Below are positions 1 to 8,733 of a stretch of DNA of 64,000 nt, piece after piece. A program made the translations under genes and the position numbers. This DNA comes from Bacillota bacterium (GTDB taxonomy: Bacteria; Bacillota; Clostridia; Lachnospirales; Lachnospiraceae), in contig JAEZZQ010000021.1 of assembly GCA_023442465.1 (NCBI GenBank), positions 62,001 through 126,000 of the forward strand, read 5' to 3'. Positions within the stretch are counted from its first letter, which is position 1. Each line of letters opens with the position of its first letter. A model generated the notes under the pieces. The model had not been told where the DNA came from and did no database searches. It saw only the letters and a program-made list of their open reading frames with translations.

Positions 1-872
1 TAGCGGAAAACTATAACAACGGCTGGTTTGACCAAGGCTTTGACTGTACCGCTATCAAGGCGGTTCGTTCCTATGGTGCTACTGCAGACTTATGCTATCT
101 TCTGGATGCAGCATACGAAAGCCATGACTTGAAATACGTTTTCTACAGCATGGACACCTCCTCCCTTGCTGCGGACCCGGTGCCTACTTACGAGCTCACC
201 GGCTGCCCCATGTATTTATACAACAAGAATTACCTGGACGACGTACAATATATATACAACAAAGGTGTTCTGCTCGAAAAAACGCCTTACCTGATCGCCA
301 ATTCTCTCATTGGGGATTACAATGAAAACGACTCCTATAACTGGGCACAGTGGAAGCAATTCAATCAGGATATGGCATTAAATGTCTACATTCGAACACC
401 CCGGATTTCTTCCATGAAAGAAAAGGATTACTATCAGGATGTACTGAACGCCAATATCGGGCTGGTGGAGGAGCAGATTACCGCCCATCCCGAAACACAG
501 TTCAAAATTTTCTTTCCTGCCTATTCTATGCTTTGGTGGGACAACATTTATCGCACAGGGGATTTAGAGGCTTACCTTTACAACATGGAACAGACCGCCG
601 GCCGCCTGCTCACCTATGACAACGTCCAGATGTTTTATTTTCAGGATGAGACCGAGATTATAACCAATCTCGACAACTATATGGACACCCTCCATTTTTC
701 CCCTGAAATAAACAAGTATATGACCGACCAGATTATCGCAGGAAGCAGCCGGCTCACTCCGGAAAACTATGAGCAGACCTTCTCCGACATGCGCGACTTC
801 GCATATAAGATTGTAAACGAATTGATCCTCCCCTATGAGGACTCCATAAAGGTTGACTATACACAAAGCTGA
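1..872 (+). CDS. SGNH/DltD-like hydrolase, 3' part only
   Basis: The reading frame is open from the window edge (frame of base 3) to a stop at 870-872, so the gene starts upstream and about 289 C-terminal residues are visible. The sequence resembles SGNH-fold proteins related to DltD/AlgJ that sit at the cell envelope. Near the C-terminus a segment DTLHFSPEIN carries the spaced Asp and His (DxxH) typical of the third SGNH block. The catalytic Ser block is outside the window. An internal TTG at 129 is not a credible start because the homologous-looking sequence continues upstream of it. Substrate is unknown; acyl or D-alanyl transfer to a surface polymer is only a family-based guess. Confidence 0.55.
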   Translation, partial: AENYNNGWFDQGFDCTAIKAVRSYGATADLCYLLDAAYESHDLKYVFYSMDTSSLAADPVPTYELTGCPMYLYNKNYLDDVQYIYNKGVLLEKTPYLIANSLIGDYNENDSYNWAQWKQFNQDMALNVYIRTPRISSMKEKDYYQDVLNANIGLVEEQITAHPETQFKIFFPAYSMLWWDNIYRTGDLEAYLYNMEQTAGRLLTYDNVQMFYFQDETEIITNLDNYMDTLHFSPEINKYMTDQIIAGSSRLTPENYEQTFSDMRDFAYKIVNELILPYEDSIKVDYTQS

Positions 873-875
873 CCT

Positions 876-991
876 GCACGCAACTGCGCATCGTTGGCCC
901 GAAAAGCAATACGAGTGGAAAGCACTCTTATTTATATCATAGGAAGCAATACTTTCACACGTTAAGACAACAAGGTCTTTCCTATAAGATA
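876..991. repeat. Structured intergenic repeat-like segment
   Basis: Right after the first gene lies a stretch rich in small inverted repeats: GAGTG/CACTC at 911-925, TATCATAGGAA/TTCCTATAAGATA spanning 936-991, and AAGAC/GTCTT at 963-978 inside it. Bases 876-892 share the tract ACTGCGCATC with segments at 41.2 kb and, with one change, 15.6 kb. It may be a degenerate copy of a dispersed element. Confidence 0.35.
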
Positions 992-1002
992 ATAAAAAAA
1001 TA

Positions 1003-1045
1003 AAAAGGCTGCTTACCGTCCATTCAGGATAGTAAACAGCCTTTT
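1003..1045 (-). terminator. Intrinsic terminator of the acidic lipoprotein gene
   Basis: A 14-base arm AAAAGGCTGCTTAC is matched by GTAAACAGCCTTTT across a short loop. Read on the minus strand the stem is followed by a T-rich run (TTTTTATTTTTTTATT), so it ends the minus-strand gene 1083-1436. It may also stop plus-strand transcripts from the first gene. Confidence 0.75.
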
Positions 1046-1082
1046 AGCTTAATTATTTACTGTACAATCGCCCAGTTTATAA

Positions 1083-1436
1083 TTAGTTAGCGTCTGTTGC
1101 TTCTGCATCAGTGGTTGCTGCTTCATCTGTTGCTGCTTCATCTGTTGCTGCTGCTTCGTCTGTTGCTTCTGCATCTGTTGCTGCTGCATCTTCAACTACT
1201 TCCGCATCTTCAGCTACTTCTTCTGTTACTTCTGCTTCGGGAGCTACTTCTTCTGTTACTTCTGCTTCGGGAGCTACTTCTTCCGTTACTTCTGCTTCGG
1301 GAGCTGCTTCTTCCGTTACTTCTGCTTCAGTTTCTACTGCTGTCTCTTCCGTTGCTACGTCTGTGCTTCCACAAGCCATCATCAATGTTGCGCATGTTGC
1401 TACTGCTGTTAATAATAAAACTACTTTCTTTTTCAT
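1083..1436 (-). CDS. Small acidic repeat lipoprotein
   Basis: A 117-residue protein. It opens with MKKKVVLLLTAVATCATLM, a signal peptide ending in a lipobox-like LMMAC, so it is probably lipidated at Cys and displayed outside the membrane. The rest is almost only Ala, Glu, Val, Thr, Asp and Pro: three near-perfect copies of a ten-residue unit of type EEVAPEAEVT and then an Ala/Thr/Asp/Glu tail. No folded domain is recognisable. The start at 1436 is chosen because GGAGGAGAAA lies just before it; a longer frame reaches 1517 but lacks a signal peptide start. It is a single gene with its own terminator. Function unknown; a surface spacer or charge layer is a guess. Confidence 0.7.
   Translation of the reverse strand: MKKKVVLLLTAVATCATLMMACGSTDVATEETAVETEAEVTEEAAPEAEVTEEVAPEAEVTEEVAPEAEVTEEVAEDAEVVEDAAATDAEATDEAAATDEAATDEAATTDAEATDAN
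1221..1330. repeat. 30-bp tandem repeat inside lipoprotein gene
   Basis: A 30-bp unit repeats at 1221-1250, 1251-1280 and 1281-1310 with a partial fourth copy. Differences are single bases (T to C in TTCTGTTACT, A to G in GAGCTACTTC). The unit length is a multiple of three, so copy-number change would alter protein length without a frameshift. Confidence 0.85.
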
Positions 1437-1728
1437 AATTTTTCTCCTCCTAGAAATATGAAATGTTTTTTGTTGATGTAAACCTATGTATGTGGTTCCT
1501 GTATCAACTTTTAACATAATATGTCATAAATGTGTCCAAAGTGTGAACAGTTTCTTGATTTTTTATTAATCTCCCTGGATTTTCCCTCCCGGTCTCCCTT
1601 CAACCCCAGATAAACAGCCGCTTCACGAATTCATTTTACAAATTCACTTTTTTTCATTAAACTATACTCATAACTCTTAACCACCCGCGAAGCAAACGAC
1701 TTCCCATTTATGAAAGGAATCAAATACT

Positions 1729-2478
1729 ATGAAATTAATCTCATGGAATGTAAACGGCCTCCGCGCCTGCGTCGGTAAAGGATTTCTGGACTTCCTGAGC
1801 TTGGAGGAACCCGATATTATCTGCTTACAGGAAACCAAGCTCCAGGCCGGCCAAATTGACCTGGACCTCCCCGGCTACTTCCAATACTGGAACTACGCCG
1901 AGAAAAAAGGTTATTCCGGCACTGCCATCTTCACCAAAGAAGAACCTCTTTCCGTCTCCTACGGAATAGGAATAGAAGAACACGACCATGAGGGCCGCGT
2001 CATCACGTTGGAATTCCCCGAATTCTACATGATAACCGTATACACCCCTAACTCCCAGGACGAACTGGCAAGGCTTTCCTACCGTATGAAATGGGAGGAC
2101 GACTTCCTTTCCTATCTAAAGGCTCTGGAAAAGGAGAAGCCCGTCATTTTCTGCGGTGATTTAAACGTGGCTCATAAGGAAATTGACCTAAAGAACCCGA
2201 AAACCAACCGCAAAAACGCGGGCTTTACAGATGAAGAGAGAGAAAAATTCACTGTTTTAACCGAATCCGGTTTTATTGATACCTTCCGCTACTTCTATCC
2301 TGATAAGGAAGGCATCTACTCATGGTGGTCCTACCGCTTCAGTGCCAGAGCCAAAAACGCCGGTTGGCGTATCGACTACTTCCTCGTGTCGGACAGCCTG
2401 AAGGACCGTCTGCAGGACGCTGTCATTTATACCGATGTGCTCGGCTCCGATCATTGCCCTGTGGGCTTACTCATCTGA
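1729..2478 (+). CDS. xth: Exodeoxyribonuclease III (AP endonuclease)
   Basis: A 249-residue EEP-superfamily nuclease that cleaves DNA at abasic sites and removes 3' blocks in base-excision repair. Visible motifs in order: NVNGLRA near the N-terminus, CLQETK with the metal-binding Glu35, GDLNVAHKEID in the middle, WRIDYFLVS, and the terminal SDHCPV with Asp241-His242. Length and motif order match bacterial ExoA/XthA. The ATG follows GAAAGGA. The gene stands alone, and its last 12 bases overlap the end of the convergent DUF3810 gene, so no terminator separates them. The symbol exoA is equally used in Firmicutes. Confidence 0.95.
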   Translation: MKLISWNVNGLRACVGKGFLDFLSLEEPDIICLQETKLQAGQIDLDLPGYFQYWNYAEKKGYSGTAIFTKEEPLSVSYGIGIEEHDHEGRVITLEFPEFYMITVYTPNSQDELARLSYRMKWEDDFLSYLKALEKEKPVIFCGDLNVAHKEIDLKNPKTNRKNAGFTDEEREKFTVLTESGFIDTFRYFYPDKEGIYSWWSYRFSARAKNAGWRIDYFLVSDSLKDRLQDAVIYTDVLGSDHCPVGLLI

Positions 2479-3690
2479 TTGTACCAAATATCCCGGGTCA
2501 GCTAACGTCTGCTGTACCTCCATAGACCCATCGTAATAGTGGAGCAGCAGACCTACTACTCTTGTGTAGCTTAAAATCCCGTCTCCCACACCGTTAAGGA
2601 CCATGGAAGTCTCCGATAATTTGTCGGAGACTTTATCTACGACTTCCGTATCCAGAAGTGCCTTTGCCTCTACCTTTTTCCAAGTGGCTTCTTTTAAGAA
2701 TACATTCTCTTTCTTTACCTGATCAGATATTTTTACATGAGAAGCATAGATTTCGCTATTTCTGCCTATCGCATCATAATATTCGTTGTTTATATAATTC
2801 AATATACTCAGATAACCGCTGTACTGGAACGTCACATCCGAGGAATTGGCACAAGCCAGAAATCCGATCAGATTCGCCTCGTCTTCGAACATAAATCCCT
2901 TCAAATGGGCATATTCGTGACAAATGGTCGCAGGACGGTTGATTTCCAGCATCAGGCTGTTATAATTGGCCTCCATAGAAAACGGGAAAAAGTATCCCTT
3001 CATCTTCTGCTGGCTGAAAAATCCTGAGAAATGAAATTGCTTCGCCATGGGATAATAACCACCTAACTGCTCACAATATTTGCTTAAGTTTCTCATGGAC
3101 TCTATGGCGATTTCCTCCATATTATCGGGATAAATAATATTCCCCTCTTCGTCCCGGTTTACCTGTTTCGCCAGTTCATTCGTTCTTATGACCACGTAAT
3201 CTCTAAGGTTCTCCAGCTCCTCCAGCGTATATTCTCTCCGTAGTAAATCCGGAAGCAGCGGATCTTGTGCCGACATCCGGTCAAGCATCCCGTACCTCTG
3301 CGTCAAAGCAGAACTGTGATAAGGAATAAAGCAGTTCAGGGTCATCACTCCGCAGAATCCTGCGAATATCCACGCATAAACGGTAAAATACCTGCGGCAA
3401 AGTCTCATGACTCCGGAATAAACCAAAGAGTGTTTAAACGCTAATAAAAAAATGACCGCAACAAATCCCAGTACAACAGCTATCACTGTTATTACCAGAC
3501 CTACTGCTATCATTATTTCTCCGACGGAAAAGGGGAACATCCCTATAAACCGTCCATAAGTATTTACCCAAAGAGGAAAAATATTTCGCACATAAAAGTT
3601 ACAAAACGCCTCACTTCCCCATGCGATGGCATTCAGAACTGCAATCAACGCGAAAATCCCCAACAATGCTAAGAACCCTCTCCGTCTCAT
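2467..3690 (-). CDS. DUF3810 family membrane protein with HEYAH site
   Basis: A 407-residue protein. About three hydrophobic helices occupy the first 120 residues (near 6-26, 55-85 and 98-118), followed by a large soluble part. Residues 258-262 read HEYAH, an HExxH zinc-metallopeptidase-like motif, with a downstream Glu-rich helix FEDEANLIGF that could give the third ligand. This matches the DUF3810 family as I know it; no substrate has been assigned. Predicted membrane-anchored metalloprotease is an inference. Its 3' end overlaps the exonuclease gene by 12 bases on the other strand. Confidence 0.8.
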   Translation of the reverse strand: MRRRGFLALLGIFALIAVLNAIAWGSEAFCNFYVRNIFPLWVNTYGRFIGMFPFSVGEIMIAVGLVITVIAVVLGFVAVIFLLAFKHSLVYSGVMRLCRRYFTVYAWIFAGFCGVMTLNCFIPYHSSALTQRYGMLDRMSAQDPLLPDLLRREYTLEELENLRDYVVIRTNELAKQVNRDEEGNIIYPDNMEEIAIESMRNLSKYCEQLGGYYPMAKQFHFSGFFSQQKMKGYFFPFSMEANYNSLMLEINRPATICHEYAHLKGFMFEDEANLIGFLACANSSDVTFQYSGYLSILNYINNEYYDAIGRNSEIYASHVKISDQVKKENVFLKEATWKKVEAKALLDTEVVDKVSDKLSETSMVLNGVGDGILSYTRVVGLLLHYYDGSMEVQQTLADPGYLVQSDE

Positions 3691-4035
3691 CCCATACCTC
3701 CTATGAAGCTACACCCCTGCTGCTTATAATTGAATGATATCAGATAGATATGAAGTAGGAATGATAATTTGTAAATAATTTATGAATAATCTATAAAATA
3801 TTTTCAATTATCTCTTTTTATTTGGTAATATTATACAATTTTATTGTTTTTACATTTATTTTTATTATGGGAACTCAGTAAGATGATACAATATTGCTTT
3901 TTAAAGATTAAATAAAAAATAACATTGCAAATTTTTTAAAAAAATTAAGTAAATCTTCAATATTTTTCCATGCACTTTAGTATATTATATTATTGGGTTT
4001 AATTTCAAAATTACTTGCTTAAAGAAAGGCTTTTT
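3691..4035. other. A+T-rich intergenic region
   Basis: About 345 bases between divergent genes, very rich in A and T from 3720 on. It must hold the promoters of the DUF3810 gene and of the phosphoesterase operon. No convincing paired -35/-10 boxes, hairpin or coding frame was found. Confidence 0.5.
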
Positions 4036-4971
4036 ATGAGGCGGACAAACCTTCGGGTATTTCGGGCAATTTTGCTCATCATTACATTTACTTTTCTTTT
4101 TTCAGCATGCGGGAGCTCTGCCTCCATCAAGAAGGAGGATATAACCACCTATCAGATCCGCATACCGGGAACGGAGGACAGCTATGAATTTTTATATCTG
4201 ACGGATACTCATATGATCGTTCCGGACGATAACGAAAGTCAGGAAATATTCGACTATGAAAAACAGCGCCTTCCTGTTTTCGCTGTAGAGGACGTTCCCC
4301 CCTCTGCCGAACAATTTCCGCAGTGGATTCACTATGCGAATGAACAAGCCTTTGACGGCCTGCTGCTTGGCGGTGATATTATCGACTCTCCTTCCGCCTC
4401 CAATCTGGAGTACCTGAATACCTCTTTGGACGATTTAAAGATACCTTATATATATAATATAGGAAATCATGACTGGACCTATCCTTGGGAATACATGACC
4501 GAGAAGGGAAAAAGTGAATATCTTCCTCTTTTTAATTCGTATATGGAAAATAACACCTCTATCCACACGAAAGAATACGAAGACTTCACCATCGTAGCCG
4601 TAAATAACAGCAGCAACCAGATAACCCCGGATGCACTCAAGGAATACAAGGAAATCCTCGCCAAAAAGAAGCCGGTCATTCTCATGCTGCACGTACCTCT
4701 TTACACTAAGGCTGTTCTGGAAAAAGCGGCTGCTGTCTGGAAAGGCGGCGTAGTACTGGGAGGAGGAATCCATGGGGGCATTTACCCCGACACCGTATCC
4801 ACGGAATTCATCACCCTTACTACAGCGAAGGACAGCCCGGTAGAACTGGTGTTGGCCGGTCACGTTCATTTCGCGTTAAAAAGCGACATTCAAGGGGAAA
4901 AGAGCATACCTCAGATTATAGGAGACGCGGGATATAAAGGAAAGGCGACTGTTATTCAAATTTCCGGCTGA
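4036..4971 (+). CDS. Metallophosphoesterase lipoprotein
   Basis: A 311-residue calcineurin-like phosphoesterase. The N-terminus MRRTNLRVFRAILLI ends in a lipobox FLFSAC, so the enzyme should be tethered outside the membrane. Metal-site motifs are seen in order: DTH, GGDIID, GNHD, LHVP and GHVHF. The ATG at 4036 is preferred over an upstream TTG at 4015 because AAAGAAAGG lies just before it and the signal peptide starts cleanly. It is first in a likely operon with the DUF4474 gene (54 bases downstream) and a second phosphoesterase. Substrate is not evident; extracellular nucleotides or phospho-sugars are possible. Confidence 0.85.
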   Translation: MRRTNLRVFRAILLIITFTFLFSACGSSASIKKEDITTYQIRIPGTEDSYEFLYLTDTHMIVPDDNESQEIFDYEKQRLPVFAVEDVPPSAEQFPQWIHYANEQAFDGLLLGGDIIDSPSASNLEYLNTSLDDLKIPYIYNIGNHDWTYPWEYMTEKGKSEYLPLFNSYMENNTSIHTKEYEDFTIVAVNNSSNQITPDALKEYKEILAKKKPVILMLHVPLYTKAVLEKAAAVWKGGVVLGGGIHGGIYPDTVSTEFITLTTAKDSPVELVLAGHVHFALKSDIQGEKSIPQIIGDAGYKGKATVIQISG

Positions 4972-5024
4972 GCCTTTTCTTAAGGTACCCCTTTCGACAT
5001 ATTTTCATATTATATAACAAGTCG

Positions 5025-5918
5025 ATGATTATGGATTCTGTTATGTACGTATTTTTTGGAACCTTTCTCTTAGTCCTTCTTTTTTTGTGTTTCATCAGCC
5101 ACAGGCGCCGGGAAAAAACCTTGAAAAAAGTGTGCGCCCTGAATAACGATGAAAAATGTAATATTATAAATGAGCTGCTGGAGCCCTTCGGGTTTTCTTA
5201 TTTGGCATCTCAGGATATTCTTGTTTCCCGCATCGATTCAGATAAGAGTAGGTTCGGCTGCCGTTTCTATCTGGTTCTTTACCGCCTCCCCATTTATTTT
5301 GACTACAAGGATAAGACATGGTTGGTGGAGTTTCGCAGAGGACAGTATGGAATCAATACCGGCGGGGAAATCGATATTTATTATGCCGACCGCATACTGG
5401 ATCAAAAAGAAATTAAAAGCACTCCTTTTTACAGCGTATCCGACAACGAAATGCCTCAGCTTTCCTTCTGCTTATTTAGAAAAGGTGTCCGCATTGCGGA
5501 TGTCCTCTCGAGACAATGGTGGCTGTCGGCCTTTTCCATGGGCCGCTTTTCCGAGCCTGCCGATTTGTTCATGCAGGCGAGTATCGCTTTTCCCGGTCAG
5601 GAAATGGTCTGGGCCTTCGTAAAGAGCCTTAAGGCTGCCGGTTACACTAAGGAAGACTTCAATGTGACTCTTAATACCGTAACCTTTTATTTTGCCGGCT
5701 CCTCTATACGCCCCCGCAGGCTGCATCTCTTAAGAGATGCCATCGCCCAGCTTATCAATCACTTTTGGTACAGCGCATACCTCTTTATCACGAGGCCGTT
5801 TTGCCTGTCTCTCGACCGGCTTTTATATTTATATTATTATCTTCCTCATATATTCTTCAAAATGCTGCATATCAATAAGTATAATAAGTTGAATCAGCAA
5901 AGAAGGCATCGTTCATGA
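5025..5918 (+). CDS. DUF4474 domain protein, membrane anchored
   Basis: A 297-residue protein. One N-terminal hydrophobic helix (VMYVFFGTFLLVLLFLCFIS) anchors it. The central part carries the DUF4474 signature as I recall it: LLEPFGFSY, PIYFDYKDKTWLVEF, GQYGINTGGEIDIYYAD, then MPQLSFCLFRKG and WWLSAF. A hydrophobic, Tyr-rich tail follows. The family is common in Clostridia and has no assigned function. The last four bases overlap the start of the next gene (ATGA), indicating translational coupling to a metallophosphoesterase. No clear ribosome site precedes the first ATG; Met3 or Met7 are alternative starts. Confidence 0.75.
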   Translation: MIMDSVMYVFFGTFLLVLLFLCFISHRRREKTLKKVCALNNDEKCNIINELLEPFGFSYLASQDILVSRIDSDKSRFGCRFYLVLYRLPIYFDYKDKTWLVEFRRGQYGINTGGEIDIYYADRILDQKEIKSTPFYSVSDNEMPQLSFCLFRKGVRIADVLSRQWWLSAFSMGRFSEPADLFMQASIAFPGQEMVWAFVKSLKAAGYTKEDFNVTLNTVTFYFAGSSIRPRRLHLLRDAIAQLINHFWYSAYLFITRPFCLSLDRLLYLYYYLPHIFFKMLHINKYNKLNQQRRHRS

Positions 5919-6859
5919 GCTATTATTCCCGTCTTAACAAATCCTTCGAGGGAGCGCTGAGACTCCCTCTGACGGACCGCTCCAAATACGTTCTGATCAG
6001 CGACTGCCACCGGGGCACGGGTACCTCCTACGACAATTTCCTAAAAAATCAAAATCTATATTTTGCGGCGCTTCAGCACTATTATCAGTACGGTTATACC
6101 TATATCGAGCTGGGCGACGGGGATGAACTGTGGGAAAACCGCAGCATGGAACAGATCATTCAGACACACAGCAACGTGTTCTGGCTGCTCTCCCTCTTTC
6201 GTCAGGAAGGCAGGCTGTATATGCTGTACGGAAATCACGATATGATAAAAAAGAACAACCGCTACACGCAAAAAACCTGCAGCACCTATCACTGCAGCTG
6301 TGAGGAAATCTCTTTTTGGGAAAAGCAGCCCCTCTTCCCTAATATGACCTTTCATTCCGGCATCATACTGGAAAATGTTCCATCGCCCCCTATAAACAAC
6401 GAGGCTCACCTCTGCCCTTCCGGAGACGATATGTGCGGTCCTCACGATGTGTATCTGACCCATGGCCATCAAAGCGATCTGTTTAACTCTACCCTCTGGA
6501 GGTTCACCCGTTTTCTCGTCCGTTATTTCTGGAGGCCCCTGGAGCGATTCGGCGTTCTGGACCCTACCAGCGCTGCCAAGAACTATACGAGGAAACGCAG
6601 GGCGGAACAACGCCTGCAGCACTGGGCGACAAAGGAAAAGCATATATTGATTACCGGTCATACCCACCGCCCTTCCTTGACGGAGGAGGATAAATACTAT
6701 TACAACAGCGGGAGCTGTGTCCACCCACGCTGTATTACATGCCTGGAAATTGAATATAAGCGCATCCGCCTAGTAAAATGGACTCTCGCCACCAGACCCG
6801 ACATGACCCTCTATGTATCGAGAGACGTTCTGGCCGGCCCGGTTTATCTGGATCGCTGA
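5915..6859 (+). CDS. Metallophosphoesterase, cytosolic, LpxH-like fold
   Basis: A 314-residue calcineurin-like phosphoesterase without signal peptide. Motifs in order: SDCHRG (dimetal Asp/His), LGDGDELWEN, YGNHDM, THGHQSD and TGHTHRP. The GD.DE variant in block two and the WEN that follows resemble UDP-diacylglucosamine hydrolase-like or diadenosine-type phosphatases more than the lipoprotein enzyme two genes upstream. A Cys/His cluster (TYHCSCEE) sits in an insertion near residue 125. Coupled by a 4-base overlap to the DUF4474 gene. Only 11 bases separate its stop from the convergent permease gene. Substrate unknown. Confidence 0.85.
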   Translation: MSYYSRLNKSFEGALRLPLTDRSKYVLISDCHRGTGTSYDNFLKNQNLYFAALQHYYQYGYTYIELGDGDELWENRSMEQIIQTHSNVFWLLSLFRQEGRLYMLYGNHDMIKKNNRYTQKTCSTYHCSCEEISFWEKQPLFPNMTFHSGIILENVPSPPINNEAHLCPSGDDMCGPHDVYLTHGHQSDLFNSTLWRFTRFLVRYFWRPLERFGVLDPTSAAKNYTRKRRAEQRLQHWATKEKHILITGHTHRPSLTEEDKYYYNSGSCVHPRCITCLEIEYKRIRLVKWTLATRPDMTLYVSRDVLAGPVYLDR

Positions 6860-6870
6860 TCTAAGTTGTC

Positions 6871-7770
6871 TTACCCTTTTACCGCTCCGATCATGACACC
6901 CTTCTCAAAATACTTCTGTACAAAAGGATATACGCACAGAATGGGAAGGGTGGACACGATAATTACCGCGTACTTTACCTGATCCGCCGAGGACTGGGCA
7001 TAGCCGCCCTGAACGCCGCCGCTTCCGCTGGAAAACGCTTCGTTCAAGAGCAGAATTCTTCTGAGCACGATCTGAAGCGGCTCATTGCTTTTGTTGCTGT
7101 TGAAAACGAGGGCGTTAAAATAATCGTTCCAGTGGAATACCGCATAGTACAAAATAAGTACGGCAATTACCGCTTTTGATAAGGGAATCACTACCTTCCA
7201 GAAATAGGTGAAGTGGGAACAGCCGTCCAAAACCGCCGCCTCATATAAATCATGAGGTATGGAGTTCTCTATAAAAGTCCTTGCAATAATAAGATTGTAC
7301 GTATTAATTGCTACCATAATAATCAGAATCGTTTTGGTGCTGATCAAATTCAGCGAGCTTACCGTCATGTAAAGAGGCACCAGACCGCCGCTGAAAAACA
7401 TCGTGAATACAAAGTAAAACATAACCTTCCCCCGTGCCTTGAAGTCCGGTCTGGAAAGAGCATAAGCTGCCGGCATGGTAATTGCCAGATTGAGCACTGT
7501 TCCCGCTGCCACATACAGAATAGTGTTGGCATACCCCTTCCATATCCTCGCATCCTCCATGATCTGCTCATAGCCATAGAATCTGATGTCTCTTGGCAGG
7601 AAAGTAACCTTTCCGAGATTCACCAGATTCGAATTGCTGATGGAGGCAATAACGACAAACCACAACGGGTAAAGAATAATCAGAAAGATAACGATGCTCA
7701 AGACGATTACCGCTGCTCCGAATATTCTGTCCGCCGGACTTTTATATTTTACTTTTACTGCTCCTGCCAT
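6871..7770 (-). CDS. CUT1 sugar ABC permease (LplC/YtcP type)
   Basis: A 299-residue membrane protein with about six helices. The cytoplasmic EAA loop reads EAAVLDGCSHFTYFWKVVIPL, the contact to the ATPase. The C-terminus VQKYFEKGVMIGAVKG is typical of the LplC/YtcP branch that imports oligosaccharides of plant or host glycans. It is last in the locus GH127 - binding protein - permease - permease, with 14 bases between it and the preceding permease gene. No ATPase gene lies in the locus. Confidence 0.9.
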   Translation of the reverse strand: MAGAVKVKYKSPADRIFGAAVIVLSIVIFLIILYPLWFVVIASISNSNLVNLGKVTFLPRDIRFYGYEQIMEDARIWKGYANTILYVAAGTVLNLAITMPAAYALSRPDFKARGKVMFYFVFTMFFSGGLVPLYMTVSSLNLISTKTILIIMVAINTYNLIIARTFIENSIPHDLYEAAVLDGCSHFTYFWKVVIPLSKAVIAVLILYYAVFHWNDYFNALVFNSNKSNEPLQIVLRRILLLNEAFSSGSGGVQGGYAQSSADQVKYAVIIVSTLPILCVYPFVQKYFEKGVMIGAVKG

Positions 7771-7784
7771 TTCGAAACGCCTCC

Positions 7785-8717
7785 TTACATCAAGCCAGTG
7801 CCGGAGACACGCTTGGAAATTTTATTGGTTACGACCAGGAAAAAGAAATTGATAAGGGTATTGAACAGTCCCACGGCCGCACCAAAACTAAACTGCGCCT
7901 TTTTGATCGCCACGGAATAAATATAAGTGGATATAACCTGAGATGCCCCCAGATTCAGGCTGTTCTGCATCAAATATACCTTATCGAAGCCTACATTCAG
8001 AATATTTCCCATATTCAGAATGAGCATGATGATAATCGTGGGCATGATTGCCGGAAGATCGATGTGAATCATTGTCTGCCATCTGTTCGCTCCGTCAATC
8101 TTACAGGCGTCATAAAGTTGTGTATCCACAGCAGAAAGTGCCGCAAGGAAGATAATACTGTTCCAGCCCATAGTCTGCCATATTCCCGACAAGACGTAAA
8201 CCGGAACAAACGCCGATTCCGTACCGAGCAGATTGACATTCCGGCTCACCAGATGAAAGCCCTTCAAAAAATTGCTGATAACTCCGCTGTTATTGGCGAG
8301 CATGATATTCAGCATGGACACAAGGACTACCACCGATATGAAGTAGGGGACGTAAACAGTAGTCTGAACCACCCTTTTCCACCTCTTATTCCGAATCTGA
8401 TTGATGATCATAGCCAGAATGATCGGAGCAGGGAATCCCAGAATAATGCTGGTAGCCGCGATGATAAATGTGTTTTTCAAGGTCGGCCAGAACATAGGGC
8501 TCTCAAAATACTGCTTAAAGTACTTCATCCCCACGAACTCACCGCCGGTTATACCGGCGGTAAAGCTGTATTCGCGGAAGGCCAACTGTATGCCGTACAT
8601 AGGGACATAACAGAAAACGAATATGTAGATGATACCCGGCAGCAGCATGAGCCAGAGCTGCCAAGTATGTGTGAAATAGTTTTTAATTTTCTTTCCTTTT
8701 GCCGTAAGTGCGTTCAT
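7785..8717 (-). CDS. CUT1 sugar ABC permease (LplB type)
   Basis: A 310-residue permease. After a short basic N-terminus come WLMLLPGIIYIFVFCYVP and FREYSF, hallmark LplB sequences. The EAA loop is DACKIDGANRWQTMIHIDLP. The ATG at 8717 is chosen because AAAGGTG lies a few bases upstream; a GTG at 8726 would sit inside that ribosome site. The gene follows the binding-protein gene by 16 bases and precedes the second permease by 14, so the three form one import unit. Partner of the LplC-type permease in a heterodimer. Confidence 0.9.
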   Translation of the reverse strand: MNALTAKGKKIKNYFTHTWQLWLMLLPGIIYIFVFCYVPMYGIQLAFREYSFTAGITGGEFVGMKYFKQYFESPMFWPTLKNTFIIAATSIILGFPAPIILAMIINQIRNKRWKRVVQTTVYVPYFISVVVLVSMLNIMLANNSGVISNFLKGFHLVSRNVNLLGTESAFVPVYVLSGIWQTMGWNSIIFLAALSAVDTQLYDACKIDGANRWQTMIHIDLPAIMPTIIIMLILNMGNILNVGFDKVYLMQNSLNLGASQVISTYIYSVAIKKAQFSFGAAVGLFNTLINFFFLVVTNKISKRVSGTGLM

Positions 8718-8733
8718 AAGAATCACCTTTTAA

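Noticed and set aside
1221..1330. Possible CRISPR-like array
   Set aside because: The 30-bp units are back to back with no spacers and encode an in-frame protein repeat.
1097..1461. Leu-rich and Ser/Ala-rich plus-strand frames of 113 and 116 codons
   Set aside because: They are the reverse strand of the repetitive lipoprotein gene; no ribosome site, and the low complexity explains the open frames.
6056..6724. 222-codon minus-strand frame
   Set aside because: It lies entirely within the phosphoesterase gene, which has all catalytic motifs and coupled translation.
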